From: Effrenium voratum
Taxonomy: Eukaryota > Sar > Dinophyceae > Suessiales > Symbiodiniaceae
DNA: 64,000 bases
Assembly: GCA_963377175.1 (NCBI GenBank)
Contig: CAUJNA010001228.1
Location: 34,408-98,407, forward strand
Direction: 5' to 3'
The stretch's first letter is position 1, and each line of letters begins with the position of its first letter. The notes beneath the pieces were generated by a model. It saw only the letters and a program-made list of their open reading frames with translations. It was not told the DNA's origin and ran no database searches. Below are positions 37,929-45,886 of the stretch, piece after piece. Position numbers and translations under genes: made by a program.

Positions 37929-38185
37929 ATGAAGCTTGCACTCGGGCTGGACGTTCAGACCAATGCCAAGCGGGGGAAATTCATGTCCATAGAGAACTCC
38001 CATCAGGGCGCGCTGGTGTGCAAGGTGGACGTGGAGGCTGTGGGAGCCCGGCAACTTCCAGGACGACGGGGCCAAGAGGGTGGGCGTGTGCTTTGCGAGC
38101 AACACCAACCTGGAGCTGTGGACGGAGGAGGTGGAGCAGGGCGTCATCGACAACATGATCATCTTCCAGAAGCCCTTTCCGGGGG
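37929..38185 (+). pseudogene. 5' part of the PLV unknown gene (copy of 48,097)
   Basis: Begins MKLALGLDVQTNAKRGKFM. A two-base loss near 38,037 shifts the frame. The G run near 38,072 is intact here, whereas the main copy has lost a base at the matching site. Homology ends at about 38,185. Confidence 0.85.
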
Positions 38186-38858
38186 CCGCCCCTTGCAAGA
38201 GCCAACGCCATTGTGCCGGTCAAGGGCACTGGACCATGGAGCGTTGAAACGGCAGTGGAGGCACTTCGGCAGCGGTTCCCTTCTCTGTCATGGGATGAGG
38301 TTGACGAGCATTGGGAGCTCCAGCAGAACACGTGCACACATATGCGTTTTTTTGTTGTAACAGTTGGTTGACACTTTTTTTTTTTCTGACGGGTGACTTT
38401 GCAGGAGAAATGTATGAAGATGTTTGCATGGGCAGAAGAACTTCCCGTACCACCGACTGGCCTCGGGCTACATGGTGAAGGAAGTGTTCAAGGCAGTGCC
38501 CGTGCGGGAGGACAAGATGTGTCTCATGTTCTTTGTGGATGGATGCTGGAGAGACCAGGCTGCAGCTTCTGCCAGTGCGCTTGAGGACACAGTGAGAGAC
38601 GTGCTCATCAACGCCATTGGCCGCTACAAGGGCGACTTACCAGTGGTGGTGCATCAGATGCATCCTCAGGTGGCCACGGCCCTGCAGCGCATGAACGGAG
38701 GGCTCTTCGACATGTCTTGGCACTTGAGTCTTGACGGCGACGACACTCGCCACATCTTCGCATACAATGACGGCACCTTCCAAGACACCAGGGACTACAC
38801 CTTGAAACCCAGCACCCGGGAATTCCGGTCACTCGGAACGCGGACCCTCTCTCTGTAG
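38186..38858 (+). other. Host-like exons of unknown function next to PLV fragment 2
   Basis: A first exon, about 38,190-38,337, reads NAIVPVKGTGPWSVETAVEA onward. Then comes a pyrimidine-rich intron with a GC-type start and a TTTGCAG end at about 38,402. A second exon then runs to 38,858 and includes FVDGCWRDQAA, VVVHQMHPQVATALQRMNGG and DDTRHIFAYNDGTFQDTRDY. A frame change near 38,430 suggests a lost base or a further short intron. The coding signal is strong, but I recognise no family. The viral fragment lies immediately upstream, so the gene looks interrupted. Confidence 0.5.
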
Positions 38859-39350
38859 AGGGGGTTTTCCAAATGGCTTGTATTCTACCTGAGAGGCTTC
38901 TAGCACTCGTCCGTCCAGCATTTGACCTCGTCCTGCGAAGGATTCGAAGTCTAAAACGCTGCGTGCAGGCGTGTGGCTGCAAAATAGAGACCCCTAGATA
39001 TGCTTGCAATTTGGCTCCAGGTTGCATTTCAAGCGAGCCAACCTTTGCAGGGCTAAGAAAAACAAAAAAAAAGAAAACAAGGGGTCCCAAAAAAAGGGGT
39101 CCCCGAAAAAAAGGGAAAAGGGGTTTCCTTTGGCAAAGCTTGACATCGCTTGAAATGCAACCTGGAGCCAAATTGCAGCGCATATCTAGGGGTCTCTAAT
39201 TTGCAGCCACACGCCTGCACGCAGCGTTTTAGACTTCGAATCCTTCGCAGGACGAGGTCAAATGCTGGACGGACGAGTGTCAGAAGCCTCTCAGGTAGAA
39301 TATACGCCATTTGGGAATCTCCCTCTAAAGAGAGAGGTTCGCCTGAGAAC
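38833..39350. mobile_element. Fold-back element with ~200 bp inverted arms
   Basis: The arm at about 38,833-39,032 is the reverse complement, with few differences, of about 39,145-39,350; the loop is AT- and purine-rich. It overlaps the last bases of the preceding exon. It has no coding capacity. A half copy lies at 35,232-35,390. Confidence 0.8.
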
Positions 39351-39480
39351 TGCTGAAAAGTCTTCTAAAGAGAGGGATACAGGGAATGCAGGGATTCCCT
39401 GCAGAAACCCTGCATTGAAATTCCCCCAGGATTTCTTGCTATACGCTTAATTTCTTCAACACAAGTGCCAACACAATTGC

Positions 39481-41045
39481 CACTCGTGTTCACATTTCTG
39501 CCGCGCCAAGCCGCTATACGCGCTTAATTTCAACATGTCGGATTACATGTCGGATGAACATGTTCTTGGCACTCCGGCCGCGCCTGCCCGGCATTGAAGC
39601 CGCGCCAAGCCGCTGAACCCCCACTCTCCCCCGCGTCCTTGCTATATGTGCTATATGTGCTATATGTTGCATGGTTTTTGCATGTTTGCATGGTTTTTGC
39701 ATGGTTTTTGCATGTTCCCGGCCTGCCCGGCATAGCCCTGCCAAGGTCGGGATTCTTCCAGGAAAAAAATGTCGAGGTTGTCGTCTAAGCCGACAACTGC
39801 GAAAAATTTTTCCAGTTGTCCTGTGGGGACAACTGTCTAAAGTTTCGGCGAACCTGCCCGGCATAGCCCGGCCTGCCCGGCATAGCAGCCTGCCGAGCCC
39901 GCGCCAAGGTCGGGATTCTTCCCAGGAAAAAATTTTTCGAAACTGTCGTCTAAGCCGACAGTTTCGGCGAACCTGCCCGGCATAGCCCAGCCTGCCCGGC
40001 ATACCAGGAAAAAATAAAATCCAGTCCTCCCCAAAATGTCGAGGTTGTCGTGTGGGGGAGGACCTGCGCACGTCGCACTTGTGTTTTTTTTTTTTTTTTT
40101 GTTTTTTTTTTGCGAAGTGGCCAGGTAATCAAAATCACGCCCTTGGAGTGATGCCAGCCGTTGCGCCCTGCCCGGCATTGAAGCCGCGCCAAGCCGCTGA
40201 ACCCCCACTCTCCCCCGCGTCCTTGCTATATGTGCAATATGTGCTATATAGGGTTTTTCCCCCCCCGGCATTGAAGCCGCCCAAGCGCTGAACCTCCACT
40301 CTCGCCCCTTTCGGCCCCCACTCCCTGCTATATGTACTATATGTGCTATATAGGGCCATATAGCACATATAGTACATATAGAATGGAGCTGGGGGAGAGT
40401 GGATGTTCAGCGGGTTGGGGGCCATATAGCACATATAGTACATATAGCATGGAGCTGGGGGAGAGTGGATGTTCAGCGGGTTGGGGGCCATATAGCACAT
40501 ATAGTACATATAGCATGGACCCGGGGGTTCAGCGGGTTGGGGGCCATATAGCACATATAGCACATATAGCAAGGAACCCGGGGAGAGTGGATGTTCAGTG
40601 GGGTGCCGCGCCACTTGCCCGGTGTAGACGCCAGCGTACGCGCCGCATGTTGCATGGTTTTTGCATGGTTTTTGCATGTTCCCGGCCTGCCCGGCATAGC
40701 CCTGCCAAGGTCGGGATTCTTCCCAGGAAAAAAATGTCGAGGTTGTCGTCTAAGCCGACAACTGCGAAAAAAATTTCCAGTTGTCCTGCGGGGACAACTG
40801 TCTAAAGTTTCGGCGAACCTGCCCGAAAAACCCATCACCGGGCCAGCGCCAAAGGTCCGGGAGCGATGCTGTCCTCGCAGCATAACTCCCGCATTGTTTT
40901 TTCACCACTCACACGCCCTGCCGTCAATCCTGGCGTGGGCACAGGATTGCCACACTCAATCCTGGCGTGGGCACAGGATTGCCCCCTTCAATCCTGCTGT
41001 GGTAACAGGATTGCTTCACCCATTCCTGTGCTGGCAACAGGAATG
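39481..41045 (+). repeat. Left terminal inverted repeat of the PLV
   Basis: From the tip inward: unique tip, CTATATG repeats, CATGGTTTTTGCATG repeats, CCTGCCCGGCATAG units with GTTGTCG/CGACAAC and AGTTGTCC/GGACAACT hairpins, then a second round of the same order. It ends in CAATCCTG...CAGGATTG hairpins at 40,925-41,045. The inner end overlaps the C-terminus of the adenine methyltransferase. Confidence 0.85.
40327..40590. repeat. CTATATGTACTATATGTG inverted-repeat block
   Basis: Palindromic arrays of CTATATGTRCTATATGTG and its complement alternate with a GGGGAGAGTGGATGTTCAGC spacer. Related blocks lie at 54,450-54,960 and 63,538-63,850. Tyr/Met/Cys-rich frames across them are artefacts. Confidence 0.85.
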
Positions 41046-41788
41046 CCCCGGTGCATCACGAGCAGCTCGGGCTTGGAACTGTTCGTCCCCGAGCACAGGC
41101 TTGTGATGGAGTCGGCCCCGCTGTAGAGCTCCCGGGCCTCGGGCACGTCGTTGACGCTGACGACGAAGGGCAGGCCGCTCGCGAAGAGTGCGTCTCGCAG
41201 CTCCGTGTGAAAGACCAAGTCGTGGCCCCCTCGCGTACCATAGTAGTTCATGCTGCGGCCGGGGAAAATGTAAGGAGGATCTGCGTAGATGCACTGGTGC
41301 GCACGGCGTGGCAGTGCCCGCAGGTAGGCCAGCGCGTCCTGGTGCCGCACGGTCACGTTGCACGGTGGCTGCTGGAGACGCCGCACGCTGCTCAGTGCCA
41401 GTAACCGCTGCTGTGCGAAGGAGCCCCACTTTCCCGAGAAGCTGTTGCGCAGCAGGACGTACGCGCAGTCGGCCCGGCGCCCGGCACGGCCTCTCAGCGC
41501 GCCCGGCAGAAGGTGCCCGGAGTAGAAGCGCCTGTCCACCCTGCGCCCCACCAGGCGCAGCAAGGAGCGCAGGAAGACCGGGTCTCGCCTCAAGTAGCAG
41601 CGGTGCAGGTTTGCGACGGGCTCGAAGGCGTCGACGCCGCGCACCTCCAGGCCCGGGCGCCGGGCGGCGAGGGAGTTCTCCAGCTTTCCAGAACCGAAGA
41701 AGGGAGAGTGAAGCACGGCGACGTCCCCCAGCAGCCGGTCCATGTGAGGAGCTAACCACGCTTTGCTTCCAAAGTACTTCAGCTGCAT
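40988..41788 (-). CDS. Dam-like (D12 class) adenine-N6 DNA methyltransferase
   Basis: Start taken at 41,788, where the protein reads MQLKYFGSKAWL; an upstream ATG at 41,842 adds 18 residues unlike the family. About 266 residues. N-terminal KYFGSK (motif X position), SPFFGSGKLE (motif I, binds S-adenosylmethionine) followed by VDAFEPV, and YADPPY (motif IV, catalytic DPPY for adenine N6). The order is that of the Dam/D12 group. It would methylate adenines in viral DNA, perhaps to mark it or to counter nucleases. It is transcribed divergently from the ATPase, 183 bases away. The frame is intact. The C-terminus runs into the terminal repeat. Confidence 0.85.
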   Translation of the reverse strand: MQLKYFGSKAWLAPHMDRLLGDVAVLHSPFFGSGKLENSLAARRPGLEVRGVDAFEPVANLHRCYLRRDPVFLRSLLRLVGRRVDRRFYSGHLLPGALRGRAGRRADCAYVLLRNSFSGKWGSFAQQRLLALSSVRRLQQPPCNVTVRHQDALAYLRALPRRAHQCIYADPPYIFPGRSMNYYGTRGGHDLVFHTELRDALFASGLPFVVSVNDVPEARELYSGADSITSLCSGTNSSKPELLVMHRGIPVASTGMGEAILLPQQD

Positions 41789-41971
41789 ACCAGCCCTTTG
41801 GTTTATCCCTGAAAACTCTGGGAGCGCAGTGCTGTACAGCACTACGCCCCCAGACTCGCCGCCCGGATTGCGCGGAAAACACCGTCAGTGCGTCGGTACA
41901 CACCGATGCACTCCCGGACTCGCCGCCCGGCTTCCCGGCTTCGAATTTGGCAAGTAACGCAAAGGAACGTC

Positions 41972-42763
41972 ATGGGGAAGATCAAGCTTTTCCCCACGCC
42001 AGAATACAGCAGCAAACACTCCTCGGACCCCGTGGTGCCACTGGTTCCGTGCACGGGCATTTTCCTCGGGCCATCAAAATCGGGCAAAACCGTGACTTTG
42101 ATCAGCCTGATTCTGGAGCAGTATCGCGGCGTGTTTGAGAGAATCTACATCTTCAGTCCTTCGATTGGGATCGACGATGGCTGGATCCCCGTCAAGAAGT
42201 ATATCGAGGAGGACCTGGGGGTGAATACCGAACGGGAGCAAGCGTACTGGGAGGATTGGGACGAGGCGGCGCTGCGGCGCATCATCCAGCAGCAGCGCAA
42301 GATCACGGAGACGTCCAAGAAGTTGGAGATGAAGAAACTGTATCAGGTGCTGGTCATCCTGGACGATGTAGCGGACATGCCGCAATTGCATAAACCAAAC
42401 GGCGCCCTGGACACTCTCTTCATCCGCGGTCGGCACATGCAAATATCAACGTGGGTATCGTCCCAGAAGCTGCGGCTCATCAGCGCAGCCGTGCGGGTCA
42501 ACCAGCAATTCCTCTGCTGCTGGAGGCTGCGCAACCAGCACGAGCTGGACGCCGTGGTGGAGGAGCTGAGCGCCCTGCTGCCAAAGGAGCAGCTCTACCA
42601 GTTGTACGAGCAGGCGACGCGGGAACCTTACAGCCTCCTTTTCGTCTACTACCTGAAGCCGAGGAATGAAATGTTCTTCAAGCGCTTTGAAGAGCGTTTC
42701 GCACTTGAAAAAGACGCCGATGGGAGCGGCGCTCAGCTTCCTGGGCCAGAAGCTGTTCGCTAG
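41972..42763 (+). CDS. Genome-packaging ATPase (FtsK/HerA type, A32-like)
   Basis: 263 residues from the ATG at 41,972 (MGKIKLFPTPEY); upstream in-frame ATGs add unrelated sequence. Walker A GPSKSGKT is at residues 33-40 and Walker B VILDDVAD near 127-134. A conserved segment (HMQISTWVSSQKLRLISAAV) holds the sensor/arginine region typical of the poxvirus A32 and polinton packaging ATPases. The enzyme pumps DNA into the capsid. It heads the plus-strand morphogenesis cluster, with the penton gene beginning about 100 bases downstream. The frame is intact with no lesion seen. Confidence 0.9.
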   Translation: MGKIKLFPTPEYSSKHSSDPVVPLVPCTGIFLGPSKSGKTVTLISLILEQYRGVFERIYIFSPSIGIDDGWIPVKKYIEEDLGVNTEREQAYWEDWDEAALRRIIQQQRKITETSKKLEMKKLYQVLVILDDVADMPQLHKPNGALDTLFIRGRHMQISTWVSSQKLRLISAAVRVNQQFLCCWRLRNQHELDAVVEELSALLPKEQLYQLYEQATREPYSLLFVYYLKPRNEMFFKRFEERFALEKDADGSGAQLPGPEAVR

Positions 42764-42869
42764 CTCCACACTGATCAGCGCACGGTGCGAGAATATCTCC
42801 TGCGGCACCTCCGTCGCAGCCGTCCACCCGCCCATCATCCGTCGGACGGGCGGGTTCCTAAAGAAAAGG

Positions 42870-43625
42870 ATGACGACGATCTACGTGGACAGCCGCAAGA
42901 GGGTGGCCGGCTCGGACAGCGACTTCGAGGTGGACCTGGGGGAGTCCCTGCACCTGCAGAGCGACGCCCGGCTCGCCGTCTACAAGCTCCGCCTGGCCGA
43001 CAGCTTTTTGTCCACGGACCGGGGCCGCTACCTCTACTGGGTCGACGCCGCGCTGGGCACGCTGAACTGGGCGTTGTTGCCCGAGGGCGCGTACACGGGC
43101 GCACGGCTGGCCGCCTGGATCAGCGCCAACTTTGCCACCGCCACCTACGGCGAGACCACAAACAGCCTGAGCGTTGCCTACGACGGCAACCGGCTGATCC
43201 TGAACGACCTGGAGCTGCGCCAGCAATTCCCAGATGCCGCGGACTACCCCCTCCGCGCCGGCCGCCTCTCCGACCAAGCCCTTCAGCATCGACCACATGC
43301 TCGGCCCGAGCTTCGTCTCAGGCGGGCAGCAGGTCTTCGAATTCTCAAAATGATGGCGCACAACGAGGTCTACCTGCGCTGCGCCCAGCTGGCCAACGCC
43401 AGCAGAGTGCTGGGCAACCTGGGCGACGACATCCTCTCCAAGATCACGCTGAAGAGCGGAGTGGGCACCATTGTGGAGACGGGCTCAGACGACGGGCACT
43501 TCCTGGCACTCAGGGGCCCGGTTACCCTGAGGCACATGCGCTTCCGCCTGACAGACCTGGACGGCAACGTCGTCCGGCTTCGCGGGTCGTCTTTGTCCTT
43601 CGTGTTGTATCTTGACCACGTATAA
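42870..43625 (+). CDS. Penton-like minor capsid protein
   Basis: Start at 42,870 (MTTIYVDSRKRVAGSDSDFE). An earlier in-frame ATG at 42,720 overlaps the ATPase and could add a 50-residue basic leader. About 251 residues. The N-terminal IYVDSR...FEVDLG pattern, SFLSTDRGRYLYWVD, LPEGAYTGARLAAWIS and the C-terminal LRCAQLANASRVLGNLGDDIL...LRGSSLSFVLYL are how single-jelly-roll penton proteins of PLVs and polintons read. They form the five-fold vertices. Between about 43,250 and 43,345 the matching frame is a different one (PFSIDHMLGPSFVSGGQQVF), so two compensating indels exist. They are either real or assembly errors. Confidence 0.75.
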   Translation: MTTIYVDSRKRVAGSDSDFEVDLGESLHLQSDARLAVYKLRLADSFLSTDRGRYLYWVDAALGTLNWALLPEGAYTGARLAAWISANFATATYGETTNSLSVAYDGNRLILNDLELRQQFPDAADYPLRAGRLSDQALQHRPHARPELRLRRAAGLRILKMMAHNEVYLRCAQLANASRVLGNLGDDILSKITLKSGVGTIVETGSDDGHFLALRGPVTLRHMRFRLTDLDGNVVRLRGSSLSFVLYLDHV

Positions 43626-43628
43626 TAA

Positions 43629-43988
43629 ATGGAGCCAACCGAACAAGAGGTGGAGGCACAAGAGGTGCAGGACGCTGCGCCGCACGCTGCGCCACACGCT
43701 ACGCCGCACGCTGCGCCGGCACCGGAACCGAAACGGCGGGGCAGGCCTGGGAGCAAAAACAAACCTAAGCAGGACGTGCCTACTGAGCCGGCTGCTCCAA
43801 AGCGCAAGCCAAAGCCGGTTGAGACGCCGGCGGAGGCTCCGGTTGAGACGCCGGCTGAGGCACCGGCTGAGGCCCCGGCTGCACCGGAGCCGCCTCAGCT
43901 CACAAGAGAGCAGCAGCGCGCCCTGCGCATGCTGGAGAGGCAGTCCGCTTATGACCGGCTGACCACAGGCGCAAGCGTACTGGAATAA
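43629..43988 (+). CDS. AT-hook Pro/Ala-rich protein
   Basis: 119 residues, starting three bases after the penton stop. Acidic N-terminus with an APHA repeat, then a basic AT-hook (KRRGRPGSKNKPK), then PAEAP/VETPAEAP repeats and a helical tail (LTREQQRALRMLERQSAYDRL). The AT-hook implies minor-groove DNA binding. In this position it may be a core or genome-condensing protein of the particle; that is inference. The frame is intact. Confidence 0.65.
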   Translation: MEPTEQEVEAQEVQDAAPHAAPHATPHAAPAPEPKRRGRPGSKNKPKQDVPTEPAAPKRKPKPVETPAEAPVETPAEAPAEAPAAPEPPQLTREQQRALRMLERQSAYDRLTTGASVLE

Positions 43989-43995
43989 AAGCAAG

Positions 43996-44316
43996 ATGAT
44001 GTCGATTGAACCTCGCAACGAGCCGCGGATGCTCCGGTGGTTTCGCAAAACGTACCCCAGTTACAACTTGCAGCCGCTGCTGCTGAAGCGCTACCGAGAA
44101 CTGGAGGAGGCGCGGGCCTTCAACACCTGGCTGGGCGAGCGCAGGCAGGCGCAGGAGGGGCAGCGGCACCTGGACGACGTGAGCCGGCTGACGGAGGCCG
44201 TGCACCGCCAGGTACCCCAGCTGCGCTACGGGCGTGGAACGGGCGGCGGGCGAAGTTGCGCAACAGTAAATGAAGACACTTCGGGCGCACGGCTTCAACC
44301 AGCGCCCGCGCTTTGA
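43996..44316 (+). CDS. Small basic helical protein, unknown
   Basis: 106 residues starting MMSIEPRNEPRMLRWF. The first ~80 residues are rich in Arg/Leu/Glu and predicted helical. It overlaps the next gene by 47 bases. A different frame ends at 44,273, just past the next ATG, and may be the true end if a base is missing near 44,230. It lies within the virion-gene cluster, so a structural role is plausible. No family recognised. Confidence 0.5.
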   Translation: MMSIEPRNEPRMLRWFRKTYPSYNLQPLLLKRYRELEEARAFNTWLGERRQAQEGQRHLDDVSRLTEAVHRQVPQLRYGRGTGGGRSCATVNEDTSGARLQPAPAL

Positions 44317-45478
44317 GCAGGTGGTGGGCTACCTTGAGCGGAACGAGCCGCTGCTGGACCAGCCGGACCGCAAGGCCACCTCGTTCGTTACAAGCCACTT
44401 CTACCTGGACGATTTTGTGCAGTCCAGCGAGGACCCCAACCCCCGGCCCCTGCAGCACACGCCCCTGCAAGCAATTCCCGAGGAAGGCTTCCGCACTCCC
44501 GCAGAGGCCACGGACGAGGACGTGCGCCTTGCGCGGAGGTACCAAGGAAACCGCTTCGGCGAGGACGACCTTGCAGGAGACCCGGAGGCCGACGCGCTGA
44601 CGAACAACGCGCAGGGGCCGCCCTCCATCACGGGCCGTTTGCGCAGCGCTGCAGACGGCGCGCAGGCGGCAGCGGACCTCGTGGGCGCAGGAGCAGCAGG
44701 GCTCGCGGCGGTGCAGGCCTTCCGCTCCCAGCTGCCCCAGGATGCTGCTGAGTACGTCCGCCGAAACGTGTTGCCCCGCCCAGGGCCGCAGCCGCAGCCG
44801 CCACCGCAGATCATCGGCCGGCCCAGTGACGTGGAGCGCCTCCTGGACGAGGCGGGGCAGCGCGCGCAGGAGGTGGAGCGCGGCGCGGAGGCAATAGAGG
44901 AGACGGCAGCAGTGGCTGCGGAGGAGGGCGAGGTTACCGTTGCCGCCGAGGGCGTGGGCGGAGCCTTTGGGTACCTGGGGGGCCTGGCGGAAGGAGCAGC
45001 AGCCCTGGCGCCCACCGCGGGCGAGGTTGCTGGAACGTTGGCTGGCGCGGCGGGAGTTGGCGCGGCGGCAACGGCGGGGCTGGCCGTGGGCATTGCAGGC
45101 GGCGCAGCCTACGGCCTCGCGCGCGGCACGGGCTGGGTCCTCGAGAACACGCTCTTCCGGCCCCAGCAGGCAAGCGAGGACGCGGCCGCGCAGGACGTCC
45201 GGTCCGCCAACGGCATGAACGACGCCACGCAGCCTCAGCACTTCTCGCTGCGCTCAGGCAGCAGCACTTCAGGCAGCCCCGCAAGCAGCCGCGCCTCCTC
45301 GCAGTCCGGCTTCCGCGTGCAGGCACAGTCCAACACGCCGCGCCCCTTCTCCTGGGGCCTGAACCCCGTGGCCCTGCCCCAGTCCCAGCCGAGCTCACGG
45401 GCGAGCTCCAGTTCCGGACGCCGGAGCTTGCCTCCGCCCAGCTTTGACCAGCTGGCGCGAGACATTGAGGCTGCTTAA
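44270..45478 (+). CDS. 402-residue virion-type protein with Gly/Ala-rich hydrophobic core
   Basis: The N-terminal 130 residues are mixed. A helical Ala/Glu region follows (residues ~195-235), then a long Gly/Ala hydrophobic stretch (about 236-285, including AGEVAGTLAGAAGVGAAATA). The C-terminus is a Ser/Pro/Gln-rich low-complexity tail. The hydrophobic block between polar ends resembles membrane-active internal capsid proteins of adenovirus-like and PLV particles, but no homology was seen. It sits between the small basic protein and the major capsid gene on the same strand. It is followed by a hairpin with a T run at 45,489. The frame is intact. Confidence 0.55.
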   Translation: MKTLRAHGFNQRPRFEQVVGYLERNEPLLDQPDRKATSFVTSHFYLDDFVQSSEDPNPRPLQHTPLQAIPEEGFRTPAEATDEDVRLARRYQGNRFGEDDLAGDPEADALTNNAQGPPSITGRLRSAADGAQAAADLVGAGAAGLAAVQAFRSQLPQDAAEYVRRNVLPRPGPQPQPPPQIIGRPSDVERLLDEAGQRAQEVERGAEAIEETAAVAAEEGEVTVAAEGVGGAFGYLGGLAEGAAALAPTAGEVAGTLAGAAGVGAAATAGLAVGIAGGAAYGLARGTGWVLENTLFRPQQASEDAAAQDVRSANGMNDATQPQHFSLRSGSSTSGSPASSRASSQSGFRVQAQSNTPRPFSWGLNPVALPQSQPSSRASSSSGRRSLPPPSFDQLARDIEAA

Positions 45479-45488
45479 AAATAAAATA

Positions 45489-45513
45489 AAACTCTCCTCG
45501 GGGAGAGTTTTTT
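45489..45513 (+). terminator. Hairpin with T run after the 402-residue gene
   Basis: AAACTCTCC (45,489-45,497) pairs with GGAGAGTTT (45,502-45,510) and is followed by T residues. It lies eleven bases after the stop codon. Intrinsic terminators are not a feature of nuclear Pol II, so a viral polymerase or a 3'-end-processing role is only a guess. Confidence 0.45.
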
Positions 45514-45531
45514 TGCACGGTTTTGCGCTAC

Positions 45532-45845
45532 AAAATGCTATTAGCCCAGGGCCTACGCAAATGTAGGCCCTGGGCTAATAGCATTTTTTCACGGTTTTGC
45601 ACGGTTTTGCGCTGAAAAAAAGCTATTAGTCCAGCGCCTACGTCAATGTAGGCCCTGGACTAATAGCTCGTTTTGCACGGTTTTTTCGCTGAAAAAATGC
45701 TATTAGTCTCGTCCGTATGTGTATATACGGACGAGACTAATAGCTACACATACGGACGAGACTAATAGCATTTGCACGGTTTTTGCGCCACAAAACGCTA
45801 TTCTTCTCGTCCGTATATCTATATACGCACTGGAAGAATAGTTTT
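45532..45845. repeat. Cluster of long hairpins upstream of the major capsid gene
   Basis: Four units share a TTTTGC-(A/G)CGGTTTTGCGC lead and GCTATTAG/CTAATAGC outer arms. Unit 1: 25 bp perfect stem (45,532-45,556 with 45,563-45,587). Unit 2: 21 bp with one mismatch (45,621-45,641 with 45,648-45,668). Unit 3: left arm 45,695-45,721 can pair with 45,747-45,773 (27 bp) or with a nearer copy at about 45,725-45,744. Unit 4 is imperfect (about 45,795-45,843). The capsid ATG is 44 bases beyond. Confidence 0.85.
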
Positions 45846-45886
45846 TCCTTCGCCGTACGAGTCAAAATGCGTGTATATAAACAAGC

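Larger units (their letters stand above)
35770..38185 (+). mobile_element. PLV fragment 2 (capsid, C5-methyltransferase, unknown gene)
   Basis: About 2.4 kb colinear with 46,075-48,350 of the large PLV: same genes, order and strands. The 3' edge falls inside the unknown gene and abuts host-like exons. The 5' edge falls inside the capsid gene. It carries its own lesions, different from the main copy, plus a much expanded hairpin repeat between capsid and methyltransferase. Confidence 0.9.

Noticed and set aside
40330..40680. Tyr/Met/Cys-rich frames here, at 54.4-55.0 kb and at 63.2-63.9 kb
   Set aside because: Produced by CTATATG inverted repeats, which read the same on both strands.
44120..45241. 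373-codon minus-strand frame opposite the 402-residue gene
   Set aside because: Shadow frame with no motif; the plus-strand gene fits the morphogenesis cluster.
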